Positions 1-8,428 of a stretch of 38,902 bases of DNA are shown here, in pieces. The notes below the pieces were generated by a model. The model searched no databases, was not told the DNA's origin, and saw only the letters and a program-made list of their open reading frames with translations. Numbering within the stretch: the first letter of the stretch is position 1; each line of letters opens with the position of its first letter. The DNA is from Gemmatimonadales bacterium UBA7889. GTDB lineage: Bacteria; Gemmatimonadota; Gemmatimonadetes; Longimicrobiales; Gaopeijiaceae. Made by a program: the position numbers and the translations under genes. The stretch is taken from contig DLRL01000105.1 in NCBI GenBank assembly GCA_002501085.1, positions 1 to 38,902 of the forward strand. Direction: 5' to 3'.

Positions 1-40
1 CGAAGCTGCTGAGCCGGAAACAGAGGTTGCAGAGGACTAA
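1..40 (+). CDS. 3' end of an upstream gene (partial)
   Basis: The frame beginning at base 2 reads EAAEPETEVAED and stops at TAA 38-40. It is an acidic Ala/Glu-rich C-terminal tail whose body lies outside the window, so the product cannot be named. The alternative, that this is chance open frame, cannot be excluded from 12 codons. Every neighbouring gene up to 26 kb is on the same strand, which makes an upstream + strand gene plausible. Confidence 0.4.
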   Translation, partial: EAAEPETEVAED

Positions 41-101
41 CGATGGGGTGTTTGCAGCAACAGAGGTGCAGAATTCTGTTCCCGCTTTCTGCTGCGTTCG
101 T

Positions 102-1457
102 ATGACTGTGCGGTTTTGGTTAGAGAAGGCTCTGATAACGTCGATCGGGCTAGCTCTCACTATCATAATCTCCAGTGGTTGCCATCTGGCGGGCACCCCC
201 GGTGAATTTTCGGTAAATGTTCCTGCTGAAGATCAGGCTATTTCCGGCGGGGACGAAATAGGAGAGTCTGGGCGTTTGGGAGAACTGCGAAAGCAAGATA
301 TCCCAACTGAAGACTCCATAATCGCAGAGGAAGCACTGCACGATACTTCACAGGATGAGCTCATAATCCTTGAGCTTGCGATGCTACTTCCATTCGGGGG
401 GCCACCAGGACTTGCCGAATTCGCTCAACTGATAGCCGAAGGAGTTGAAGTCGCAGCAGTGGAACTGAGTGAAACCCTATTAGATGTGCGAATCACCTCA
501 GTGGATGATCAGGGTGACCCGGCACTCACTCGGGTCCTCGTTATGGAACTTGAGGATTCAGGTATTCGAGGAATGGTAGGATTTCTAGAAGATTCTTCTC
601 TTGAGATTGCCGGGAGTGCTCGTCGCACAGAGGTCCCACTTGTTTCACCCACTGCCCGAAGTACCTCCCGTGCAGGAGAGGGGATTTATTCTCTGGGGGG
701 TCCAGATCCAGTAGCTGCTGCGGAGATGGCCAGGTACGCTTCTGAATATGGGTACACGCGGATTGCAGTATTGCACTCGCAAAGCTCGGAATCAGTTCAA
801 GAGGCCGATGCATTCGTGGAGATGTCACGAAGCCTAGGCCTACCAATTGTTGGTCGTTACGCATATCAGGTAGGAGCAACTTTCTTTGGTGAAGAGATCA
901 TAGAGGCCCAGAATACTTTGAGGGCTGCGGAGATTGCAGCCCTAGGTCTTGAGGAAGACGATACTCTGCATGTAGAAATACTTGAGCCTGTCGCACTCTT
1001 TTTACCCATCCCCTCAGAGGATGTGGAGTTCATTGCACCCCAGATAGTCCACTACGGATTGGACACACTAGCTATTGATATACTTGGGACATCTGGATGG
1101 ACTGACCCTCAAGTATTGGAGACAGTAGACCTTCGACACACCACAGGAGTAGTTGCTACTTCCTCTGTAGGTCGTACGGAAGATAGAAATACATTTATAC
1201 AATTCCGGGAAGCATACGAAGGGCATTTCCAGAGAAGTCTCACCAGTGGAGTTCCTGCTCTCGGTTATGATACTGCACTTCTACTTATCGAAGGTCTGAA
1301 GGGGGGGGCTGAATCTGCAGAAGAAATTAGAATGGCAATCGAAGGGTTACATGAAATTGAGGGTGCAGCTGGTATTTACTCACTCGTGGATGGGCGAATT
1401 CTCCGGCGTACCGAAGTAGTTTATATCGATGAAGGCATTCTTCTACCTGTCGGCTGA
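102..1457 (+). CDS. Leu/Ile/Val-type periplasmic substrate-binding lipoprotein
   Basis: About 451 residues from ATG 102. The N-terminus has a short basic/polar stretch, a hydrophobic core (LITSIGLALTIII) and SSGC, a weak lipobox, so the mature protein is probably lipid-anchored. The rest resembles the type-I periplasmic-binding fold (Peripla_BP_6, LivJ-like or LppC-like): a first lobe with LAMLLPFGG, a segment like VPLVSPTARS, then MARYASEYGYTRIAVLH opening the second lobe and a repeat of the fold up to VVATSSVGRT. No ABC permease or ATPase genes lie nearby, so the ligand is unknown. The frame is open further upstream to TTG 27 and GTG 48. I chose ATG 102 because it puts the signal peptide at the very N-terminus; there is no clear ribosome site in front of it. 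A run of eight G lies inside the gene at 1301-1308. Confidence 0.75.
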   Translation: MTVRFWLEKALITSIGLALTIIISSGCHLAGTPGEFSVNVPAEDQAISGGDEIGESGRLGELRKQDIPTEDSIIAEEALHDTSQDELIILELAMLLPFGGPPGLAEFAQLIAEGVEVAAVELSETLLDVRITSVDDQGDPALTRVLVMELEDSGIRGMVGFLEDSSLEIAGSARRTEVPLVSPTARSTSRAGEGIYSLGGPDPVAAAEMARYASEYGYTRIAVLHSQSSESVQEADAFVEMSRSLGLPIVGRYAYQVGATFFGEEIIEAQNTLRAAEIAALGLEEDDTLHVEILEPVALFLPIPSEDVEFIAPQIVHYGLDTLAIDILGTSGWTDPQVLETVDLRHTTGVVATSSVGRTEDRNTFIQFREAYEGHFQRSLTSGVPALGYDTALLLIEGLKGGAESAEEIRMAIEGLHEIEGAAGIYSLVDGRILRRTEVVYIDEGILLPVG

Positions 1458-1471
1458 AGCCTAAGGATCTG

Positions 1472-3022
1472 ATGTCAATACATGAGAAACTTGAAAGGCT
1501 CGAGGAACTGCGACGCAAATCCGAAGAAGGGGGTGGAGAAGAACGTCTCTCTGCCCAACATGGAAAAGGTAAGCTCTCTGCGCGTGAACGTCTGAGTCTT
1601 CTATTAGATGAAGACTCGTTCATAGAATTAGGTCGATTTGTAACTCACCGATCTGTAGAATTCGGGCTTGATCAGAAGAAGGTCCTCGGGGATGGAGTCG
1701 TGACCGGTCACGGTACAATCCATGGGCGACTGGTATATGTGTTCAGCCAGGATTTTACAGTTTTTGGTGGCTCACTGTCTGAAGCTCATGCTGAGAAGAT
1801 AGTGAAAATTCAGGACCTAGCTTTGCAGAACGGAGCTCCACTCATCGGATTAAATGATTCCGGAGGCGCACGTATACAAGAAGGTGTTGTAAGCCTCGGG
1901 GGATATGCTGACATCTTTCTAAGGAATACACTTGCCTCGGGCGTGATTCCCCAAATTAGCGTCGTTCTTGGCCCGTGCGCAGGTGGGGCGGTGTATTCAC
2001 CTGCAATCACTGATTTCGTCTACATGGTTAAGGGGACCAGTTACATGTTTGTTACCGGTCCGAATGTCGTGAAAACCGTGATGCATGAGGATGTTGATAT
2101 GGAAGGTTTGGGTGGGACTGAAGTGCATGCTTCAGTATCTGGAGTTGCACATTTTGCATGCGATAGTGAGCCTCAATGCTTAGCATCGGTGCGTGAATTG
2201 ATGGGTTATCTGCCCCAAAACAATACCGAATTACCACCAGTCCTAGAGCCTTCTGATTCTTTTAACCGCAGAGACGATAATCTCTTAGCAATAGTACCTG
2301 ACAACCCCAATCAACCCTACGATATGCGGGAAGTCATCAAGTGTGTGGTCGACGAGGGTGACTTATATGAGATCCATGCTCAATTCGCTCAAAATATCAT
2401 AGTGGGTTTTTCTCGTCTGGGTGGAAGGGCTGTAGGTATTGTCGCAAACCAGCCTGAATCTTCTGCAGGTGCACTCGATATTGATGCGTCGGACAAGGGT
2501 GCTCGATTCGTTCGGTTCTGTGACGCCTTTAACATCCCCTTGGTCGTTTTCGAGGATGTCCCTGGCTTCCTGCCCGGAGTAGCCCAGGAACATGGAGGCA
2601 TTATTCGGCATGGAGCCAAGCTTCTATACGCCTTTGCAGAGGCAACCGTGCCAAAATTGACGGTCATTACTCGCAAGGCCTACGGTGGGGCTTACGATGT
2701 GATGAATTCCAAGCACATTCGTGGTGATATCAACCTAGCATGGCCTCAAGCTGAGATTGCCGTGATGGGCCCAAAGGGAGCAGTAGAAATTCTATTCCGG
2801 CGAGAATTAGACGAGGCTGAGGATCCAGAAGCTGCTGAGGCCTCACAAATTGAAGAGTATCGAGAAACATTTGCTAATCCTTATATAGCCGCCGCCAGAG
2901 GCTACATAGATGATGTGATAGATCCCCGGGAAACACGTGAGAGGCTAATTAGCGCTCTGGACATGTTACAGAACAAGCGTGACCAAAATCCACCTAAAAA
3001 GCATGGAAATATCCCATTATAG
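1472..3022 (+). CDS. pccB: propionyl-CoA carboxylase carboxyltransferase (beta) subunit
   Basis: A 516-residue biotin-dependent carboxyltransferase that moves the carboxyl group from carboxybiotin to an acyl-CoA, most likely propionyl-CoA to give methylmalonyl-CoA. Visible family motifs are NDSGGARIQEG (128-138), GPCAGGAVYSPA (167-178) and MFVTGPNVVK in the N-terminal half, and EDVPGFLPG plus AYGGAYDVM in the C-terminal half. Length matches PccB/MmdA-type subunits (about 510-520). ATG 1472 follows an AAGGA ribosome site at about 1463. Biotin carboxylase, biotin carrier and methylmalonyl-CoA mutase genes follow, which favours propionyl-CoA carboxylase over a methylmalonyl-CoA decarboxylase (a sodium pump lacking biotin carboxylase). 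Exact acyl specificity cannot be fixed by eye. Confidence 0.9.
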   Translation: MSIHEKLERLEELRRKSEEGGGEERLSAQHGKGKLSARERLSLLLDEDSFIELGRFVTHRSVEFGLDQKKVLGDGVVTGHGTIHGRLVYVFSQDFTVFGGSLSEAHAEKIVKIQDLALQNGAPLIGLNDSGGARIQEGVVSLGGYADIFLRNTLASGVIPQISVVLGPCAGGAVYSPAITDFVYMVKGTSYMFVTGPNVVKTVMHEDVDMEGLGGTEVHASVSGVAHFACDSEPQCLASVRELMGYLPQNNTELPPVLEPSDSFNRRDDNLLAIVPDNPNQPYDMREVIKCVVDEGDLYEIHAQFAQNIIVGFSRLGGRAVGIVANQPESSAGALDIDASDKGARFVRFCDAFNIPLVVFEDVPGFLPGVAQEHGGIIRHGAKLLYAFAEATVPKLTVITRKAYGGAYDVMNSKHIRGDINLAWPQAEIAVMGPKGAVEILFRRELDEAEDPEAAEASQIEEYRETFANPYIAAARGYIDDVIDPRETRERLISALDMLQNKRDQNPPKKHGNIPL

Positions 3023-3173
3023 CCTATCAGAGTGCTGAAGCAGTTCGGGGTGAGGTAGACTAACTTGTAGCCCCATCCTATTGAGCTCGCGTCTGATGAC
3101 ACTTCAGTTGCTAGATTTGGTTGAAATGGGGTAAAACATTGAACTTCTATCTCTTTCTGGTCCAATAGACTCC
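3023..3173 (+). other. 151-bp gap with nested inverted repeats between pccB and the biotin carboxylase gene
   Basis: This is the longest gap inside the carboxylase cluster. CTGAAG at 3035-3040 pairs with CTTCAG at 3102-3107, and inside that loop GGGG (3047-3050) can pair with CCCC (3071-3074). No T-run follows, so it is not a standard terminator. It could be an RNA-processing or attenuation element, or coincidence. No ORF or tRNA is visible. Confidence 0.35.
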
Positions 3174-4673
3174 TTGATCCGCTCTCTTTTGGTAGCTAAC
3201 CGCGGCGAAATCGCCGTGCGTATAATCAGATCCGCTCAGGAACGTGGGATCCGCACTATAGCTGTGTACTCCGAGCCTGATCGATCAGCACCACATGTCC
3301 TATCCGCTGACGAGGCATACCACATCGGTCCAGCACCTTCTTCGGAGAGTTATCTAAAGGCAGAGCGCATCATTGAGGTGGCCAAGCTCGCCGGAGCAGA
3401 TGCGATTCATCCTGGTTACGGGTTCCTTGCCGAGCGTTCTTCCTTTGCAAAAGCGGTGGAAGATGGGGGGTTGATATTCGTTGGGCCTTCGTCTGAGGTC
3501 ATTGAGGTGATGGGTGATAAGATCCAGGCAAGGCGCTATATGCAGGATGCCGGTATTCCTATAATTCCGGGGATTACTGAACCCCTATCCACTGTTGAAG
3601 CGGCCCTGGAAGTCGCCCAGGAAATCGGGTTTCCCGTGCTGGTTAAAGCTGCTGCTGGAGGGGGGGGCAAGGGGATGCGAACAGTGGAACGGGCAAACCA
3701 ATTTAATGCGGCCTTCGAGGCAGTCCAAAGAGAAGCATTCTCGGCCTTTGGAGACCGTACGCTCTATCTAGAACGTGCGCTTAAGCGACCTCGCCATATC
3801 GAAGTTCAAATACTTGGAGATATGCAGGGCTCAGTTGTTCACCTAGGAGAACGCGAATGTTCGATCCAACGTCGACATCAGAAACTTGTTGAAGAAGCAC
3901 CAGCTATCGCACTCTCTAGAACGGAGCGTGAATCCATAGGACGAACTGCTGTACAAGCGGCAACAGCTATCAAATATACCGGGGCAGGGACTGTCGAGTT
4001 TCTATATGAAGACGGGAACTATTACTTCCTCGAAATGAACACTCGAATCCAAGTAGAACATCCGGTAACTGAGCTAGTAACTGGCCTGGACCTTGTGGAC
4101 TGGCAAATTCGTATCGCTTCCGGAGAAGCGCTCGATTTCTCCCAAGAGGACATGCGGATATCAGGGCATGCGATCGAGTGTAGAATCACCGCAGAGGACC
4201 CGCAAATGGGACTTCTTCCTTCGACGGGAACTGTGACCCGCCTCGAGGTACCGACCGGAGCCGGAGTTCGTTGGGATGGAGGGATAAGAGAAGGCTCTTA
4301 CATCTCCGAGCACTATGACTCCTTGCTTGGGAAGCTGATAGTGCACGCGAGCACGCGAGCTGCTGCGATACAACGTATGGCCAGAGCCCTTGATGAACTT
4401 CTATTACTCGGGATTGAAAATTGTGCATCATTTCAACGAAGAGTTATGGATGAACCAGATTTTGTAGAGGGCCGTCTTTCAATTCGATATTTGGAAGAAC
4501 ATCCGGAGTTACTCAATGAAGCCCCAGTAGATCCAGAAGTAATTCGCTCGATTGCGATTGCTGGAGCGCTCCTTGAGGCAAAGGAAAACCAACGGACCCG
4601 CTTATCTCGAACCACACCTAGAATGTCACGTTGGCAGTCAGAAGGGATATTGCGGGAGCCCCCTAGGGGATGA
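3174..4673 (+). CDS. accC: biotin carboxylase subunit of acyl-CoA carboxylase
   Basis: A 499-residue ATP-grasp enzyme that carboxylates biotin with bicarbonate and ATP. It begins with the family's typical IRSLLVANRGEIAVRII, has the glycine-rich nucleotide loop GGGGKGMR at 162-169, HIEVQ near 209 and the metal/catalytic segment EMNTRIQVEHPVTE at 287-300. It ends about 50 residues beyond the usual 450-residue AccC core and lacks a fused biotinyl domain. The start is TTG 3174: an in-frame stop lies at 3132 and no ATG or GTG occurs between. It forms the BC component for PccB upstream and the separate BCCP gene downstream; accC is a homology-based symbol and pccA would also be defensible. Eight consecutive G (3660-3667) encode part of the nucleotide loop. 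Confidence 0.92.
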   Translation: MIRSLLVANRGEIAVRIIRSAQERGIRTIAVYSEPDRSAPHVLSADEAYHIGPAPSSESYLKAERIIEVAKLAGADAIHPGYGFLAERSSFAKAVEDGGLIFVGPSSEVIEVMGDKIQARRYMQDAGIPIIPGITEPLSTVEAALEVAQEIGFPVLVKAAAGGGGKGMRTVERANQFNAAFEAVQREAFSAFGDRTLYLERALKRPRHIEVQILGDMQGSVVHLGERECSIQRRHQKLVEEAPAIALSRTERESIGRTAVQAATAIKYTGAGTVEFLYEDGNYYFLEMNTRIQVEHPVTELVTGLDLVDWQIRIASGEALDFSQEDMRISGHAIECRITAEDPQMGLLPSTGTVTRLEVPTGAGVRWDGGIREGSYISEHYDSLLGKLIVHASTRAAAIQRMARALDELLLLGIENCASFQRRVMDEPDFVEGRLSIRYLEEHPELLNEAPVDPEVIRSIAIAGALLEAKENQRTRLSRTTPRMSRWQSEGILREPPRG

Positions 4674-5959
4674 TGCTTAATCTACCTGCTAGTGGACTCG
4701 CAGACGTCACGATCCGAAGTCTAGCCTCGGATGGATCAGGAGTAGGCGAGCTACCTGACGGACGTATCATCTTCATACCGCGTAGTGCGCCTGGAGACAA
4801 AACTCGTGTCAAAGTAACCGCACTAAAACGACGGTGGGCGCGGGGTCAGCTTGAGGAAATCCTGAACCCTACTGAGGAACGGAGCAGTCCTCTTTGTTCA
4901 CTTTATGACAAGTGTGGCGGATGCTCTCTCCAGCACATCCCGTACTCTGAACAATTGAAATGGAAGGGGAGGTTTGTGGTAGAAGCCCTGTCGAGGATTG
5001 GAGGGCTAGAAGTGGATGAGGTCCCGGTCACGGCCTCACCACATCTGTCACGGTACCGTAATAGGATGACGTTCACCCTTAGAAGACTTCGCGCTGGGAG
5101 AGTTGTCGCCGGCTTACATGGGCTCGATCGGCCTAGTCATGTCATTGATGTGAAGAGTGAGTGCATCCTACCTGAGCCAGAGATAACCTCTGCCTGGATA
5201 TCTCTTAGAGACAACTGGGGAACCGGCGCCAGACGACTACCATTGGGAGGACGTCTACGGCTAACCCTCCGAAACTCGAAGTCAGGCATAGATCTACTCA
5301 TTGAGGGTGGAACCAGTGCCTGGAGTCCTGAAGCTTTGATGAAGCAGGTACCGTCGGTATCCACTGTTTGGCATGAACCCTCAGATACGGGTGCTATAGA
5401 ATTGGTTTATGGCAAAGTCCATGAAGACATATGGGTTGGGGAGAAACTCCTCTTAGTCGGCGATGTCTTCCTCCAGGTTAATCGCGCAGCTGCCCAGCTA
5501 TTGCAGGAGTACGTGATAGCAACATCTGGGTCACCAGATAGCGCAGTCGACGCATATTGTGGGGTCGGCTACTACGGTCGACAGCTCGCTAATTCAGGTG
5601 CCGCCGTAGTGGGGATTGATGTGAATGGAGCCGCCCTAACGTCTTCCTGCGAAAAGAGGAGCGGCAATTACCCTACAGTTCAGGGCGCAGTTGAAGAACA
5701 CTTATCAAACTTTCTACCTGTAGACTTGTTGATTCTTAATCCTCCACGTAGCGGGCTGGAGAGCACGATTCCCCTTCAAATTCTAGATGCCCCCCCAGAA
5801 ACGATAATCTACATTAGTTGTGACCCAGCTACCCTTGCTCGCGACCTCAAGCGACTAGGATCCGCCTATGCATTGATAGACTATGAAGCATTTGACCTTT
5901 TCCCTCAGACTGCGCACATCGAAACTGTCGTGGTTCTGAGACGATCCGAGAATCAATGA
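4670..5959 (+). CDS. 23S rRNA (uracil-5-)-methyltransferase, RumA/RlmD/TrmA family with 4Fe-4S cluster
   Basis: A 429-residue SAM-dependent RNA m5U methyltransferase. An N-terminal TRAM-like beta domain (about 10-65) precedes four cysteines, C76, C82, C85 (C-x5-CGGC) and C165, which match the iron-sulfur ligands of RumA/RlmD. FLQVN (267-271), the SAM-binding DAYCGVG (294-300), NPPRSG (357-362) and YISCDPATLARD with the nucleophile C384 complete the family signature. It starts at ATG 4670, sharing ATGA with the biotin carboxylase stop, and its stop region overlaps the next start in the same way, so it is probably translated as part of the carboxylase operon. Whether it modifies 23S U1939, U747 or tRNA U54 cannot be decided here. 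Confidence 0.88.
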   Translation: MMLNLPASGLADVTIRSLASDGSGVGELPDGRIIFIPRSAPGDKTRVKVTALKRRWARGQLEEILNPTEERSSPLCSLYDKCGGCSLQHIPYSEQLKWKGRFVVEALSRIGGLEVDEVPVTASPHLSRYRNRMTFTLRRLRAGRVVAGLHGLDRPSHVIDVKSECILPEPEITSAWISLRDNWGTGARRLPLGGRLRLTLRNSKSGIDLLIEGGTSAWSPEALMKQVPSVSTVWHEPSDTGAIELVYGKVHEDIWVGEKLLLVGDVFLQVNRAAAQLLQEYVIATSGSPDSAVDAYCGVGYYGRQLANSGAAVVGIDVNGAALTSSCEKRSGNYPTVQGAVEEHLSNFLPVDLLILNPPRSGLESTIPLQILDAPPETIIYISCDPATLARDLKRLGSAYALIDYEAFDLFPQTAHIETVVVLRRSENQ

Positions 5960-6474
5960 TTTACGAAGTCAGGGTGGAAGACTCGACTTTTGAAATCGAG
6001 ATTACTAGTGACCTAGTGAGGATTAATGGAAAATCGGTTCTTGTGGATTTGGCCACACTTGAGAAGACGAACGATTACAGCCTGATCCTAGATGGAATTT
6101 CCCAGCCTATCCACGCGATCAAACGGGGTAGGGGGGGGTGGGACATACTATGCAACAAACGCAGGTTCTATGTGAATGTGCTTGATCGACTCGGTAGGGC
6201 TATCAAAGCAGTGGAACTCCAAGAAAGTGAAGTCCAGCACCCTGAAGCAGTCATTGCGCCAATGCCAGGTACGATCGTCAGTGTAGAAGTTGAGGAGGGA
6301 GAGTTAGTTGAGGCAGGACAGGGGCTCGTAATCGTAGAAGCAATGAAGATGGAGAACGAGGTGAGGGCACAGGCAGGCGGATGTGTCCAGGTAATCCATG
6401 TAGCAACTGGAGATGCAGTAGAAAAGGGCAAGATCTTGGTAGAGCTTGTGCCACTCGAAGAGGGAACGATCTGA
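5956..6474 (+). CDS. biotin carboxyl carrier protein of acyl-CoA carboxylase
   Basis: A 172-residue carrier. The C-terminal biotinyl domain (about 97-170) has PMPG at 102-105 and the biotinylation site EAMKM (128-132), with K131 as the biotin acceptor. The N-terminal 95 residues (YSLILDGISQPIHAIKRG, RRFYVNVLD) resemble the linking beta-rich segment that precedes the biotinyl domain in fused propionyl-CoA or pyruvate carboxylases. It starts at ATG 5956 with an ATGA overlap to the methyltransferase gene. It is the mobile carrier between the biotin carboxylase and PccB. A G8 tract lies at 6131-6138. Confidence 0.9.
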   Translation: MIYEVRVEDSTFEIEITSDLVRINGKSVLVDLATLEKTNDYSLILDGISQPIHAIKRGRGGWDILCNKRRFYVNVLDRLGRAIKAVELQESEVQHPEAVIAPMPGTIVSVEVEEGELVEAGQGLVIVEAMKMENEVRAQAGGCVQVIHVATGDAVEKGKILVELVPLEEGTI

Positions 6475-6477
6475 GTA

Positions 6478-8040
6478 ATGAAGGGAAAGAGGAAGGACCA
6501 GCCCGTTTGCACCGACAGTGGTATTGAAGTAGAGACTGTTTACAACAAGGCAAACGCTGAAGAAGCCCCTCCCCCTGGGACCTTTCCTTTCACCAGAGGA
6601 ATCCATCCAGATATGTATAGGGAGCGTCTATGGACGATGCGGCAGTACGCGGGTTTTGGGACTCCTCAGCAAACAAATGAAAGATTCCACTACCTCCTAG
6701 AACGCGGGCAAACGGGACTCTCCGTCGCATTCGACCTGCCGACCCAGATGGGACATGATTCCGATGCTAGAATAGCAATAGGTGAGGTTGGGCGGGTTGG
6801 AGTAGCCATAGATTCCCTTGAAGACATGAAAAGCCTGTTTGAGGGGATACCTCTAGGCAAAGTATCCACTTCAATGACCATCAACTCTACTGCTGCGATC
6901 TTGCTAGCCCTCTACGTTGCAGTTGCGGATGATCAGGATGTTGCCCGCAATCTACTCGGTGGCACACTACAAAATGATGTTCTCAAGGAATACGTAGCGC
7001 GTGGAACATATATCTACCCGGTAGAGAATAGCCTCCGCCTAACCACAGACATTATTGCCTTCTGCAAAGATGAACTTCCGAATTGGAACCCGATATCCAT
7101 CTCGGGCTACCACATTCGCGAAGCGGGTGCTACCGCCCCTCAAGAACTTGCGTTCACATTCGCTAATGGTCTGGAATACACAGCCCGTGCAGTCGAAGCC
7201 GGACTTGATATCGACGCTTTTGCTCCTCGTCTCTCGTTCTTTTTTGCAGCTCATAATGATCTTCTCGAGGAAGTAGCGAAGTTTCGGGCCGCACGTCGCC
7301 TCTGGGCATCTCTTTTGAGGCGACACTATGATGCGTCCGACAATTCCTGTCGACTCCGATTCCATACTCAGACGGGTGGTTCCACATTAAGTGCTCAGCA
7401 ACCTCTCAATAATGTCGTCCGTGTAACGATACAAGCTCTTGCGGCTACACTCGGTGGTAGCCAATCCCTTCACACAAACGGCTACGATGAAGCTCTTACT
7501 TTACCGACAAAGGAAGCGGCTAAATTGGCCCTTAGGACGCAACAGATCATTGCCTCTGAATCAGGTGTAACGCGAACGGCAGACCCGCTTGGGGGTTCAT
7601 ATTACGTTGAAGCTTTGACAGACGAGATTGAACGCTCGGCCCTTAACTACTTAGAGACAATTGAAGAGTTAGGGGGTGCATCCAAAGCTATCGAGTACAT
7701 GGTGGAAGAAATCCAAACTGCAGCATATACAGTTCAGCTAGATGTAGAAGCTGGGCGTAGGAAAATCGTAGGAGTGAACGTACATACCGAAGAGGATGAG
7801 GGTCGACATATAGAGAAGCCCGACTATGAGCTATTGGAACAGGAACAGATCACTCGTCTGAGGTCATATAAGGAGCGGAGAGTAGATGTCGAGATCAGGG
7901 CTCAACTTGAAGATCTACGTTCAGCTGCCCGCGGGGATGAAAATCTTATGCCCCGACTCATTTCATCCGTGAAAGCTGGTGTAACAGTGGGGGAACTAAG
8001 TGATGCCCTTCGTTCAGAATGGGGAGCTTACCACGGGTAG
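6478..8040 (+). CDS. mcmA1: methylmalonyl-CoA mutase, catalytic (large) subunit without B12 domain
   Basis: A 520-residue TIM-barrel subunit that, with coenzyme B12 held by a separate small subunit, converts (R)-methylmalonyl-CoA to succinyl-CoA. Motifs are FPFTRGIHPDMY (36-47), WTMRQYAGFG (52-61), GLSVAFDLPTQ (80-90), the GYHIREAGAT motif and DPLGGSYYVE. Two positions that distinguish methylmalonyl-CoA mutase from isobutyryl-CoA mutase, Tyr in RQYAGF (Y57) and Arg in VARGTYIYP (R175), are both of the methylmalonyl type. The protein ends about where the substrate-binding domain ends, so the cobalamin-binding domain must be encoded elsewhere; neither it nor an epimerase is in the window. The start is ATG 6478, three bases after the carrier stop. 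Confidence 0.92.
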   Translation: MKGKRKDQPVCTDSGIEVETVYNKANAEEAPPPGTFPFTRGIHPDMYRERLWTMRQYAGFGTPQQTNERFHYLLERGQTGLSVAFDLPTQMGHDSDARIAIGEVGRVGVAIDSLEDMKSLFEGIPLGKVSTSMTINSTAAILLALYVAVADDQDVARNLLGGTLQNDVLKEYVARGTYIYPVENSLRLTTDIIAFCKDELPNWNPISISGYHIREAGATAPQELAFTFANGLEYTARAVEAGLDIDAFAPRLSFFFAAHNDLLEEVAKFRAARRLWASLLRRHYDASDNSCRLRFHTQTGGSTLSAQQPLNNVVRVTIQALAATLGGSQSLHTNGYDEALTLPTKEAAKLALRTQQIIASESGVTRTADPLGGSYYVEALTDEIERSALNYLETIEELGGASKAIEYMVEEIQTAAYTVQLDVEAGRRKIVGVNVHTEEDEGRHIEKPDYELLEQEQITRLRSYKERRVDVEIRAQLEDLRSAARGDENLMPRLISSVKAGVTVGELSDALRSEWGAYHG

Positions 8041-8074
8041 GCACCCATGTCTCTCCTAGTTAGCTTCGTTACCC

Positions 8075-8425
8075 ATGCCAACCTACGATTACCGCTGCCC
8101 AAACGGGCATCAGTTTGAGGTTTTCCAGAGGATCTCCGTGGCCCCCGGAGCCGCGTGTCCAGATTGCGGTGAAGATTCAGAGCGAATGATTTCAGGTGGG
8201 GGCGGTCTTATTTTTAAGGGAGAGGGCTTTTACATCACCGATTACCGATCTGAGGACTACAAGAAAAGGGCCTCGTCAGAGAGTGGTGGAGCGACCAGTA
8301 AGTCGGATTCGGGAGTAGAGAAAACATCCTCCTCAGATCTCAGTAAGGAGACCTCGAAGAAGAAGCCTGAGTCTGAAACTAAAAGCTCTGGATCAGGATC
8401 ACCTGGCTCTAAATCCGATAACTGA
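8075..8425 (+). CDS. FmdB-family zinc-ribbon regulatory-type protein
   Basis: A 116-residue small protein. It starts MPTYDYRCPNGHQFEVFQ, the hallmark of the FmdB/CxxC_CxxC_SSSS zinc-ribbon family, with candidate zinc ligands C8, H12, C28 and C31 and the usual GGGG turn near 42-45. After residue 60 it becomes a low-complexity Ser/Lys/Glu/Gly tail (SSDLSKETSKKKPESETKSS), common in this family. The biochemical role of the family is not established. It sits 34 bases after the mutase gene and 3 bases before argS. Confidence 0.85.
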   Translation: MPTYDYRCPNGHQFEVFQRISVAPGAACPDCGEDSERMISGGGGLIFKGEGFYITDYRSEDYKKRASSESGGATSKSDSGVEKTSSSDLSKETSKKKPESETKSSGSGSPGSKSDN

Positions 8426-8428
8426 ACA

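Noticed and set aside
7039..7365. 108-codon minus-strand ORF inside the mutase gene
   Set aside because: It lies antisense to a highly conserved enzyme and has no independent support; it is a shadow frame.
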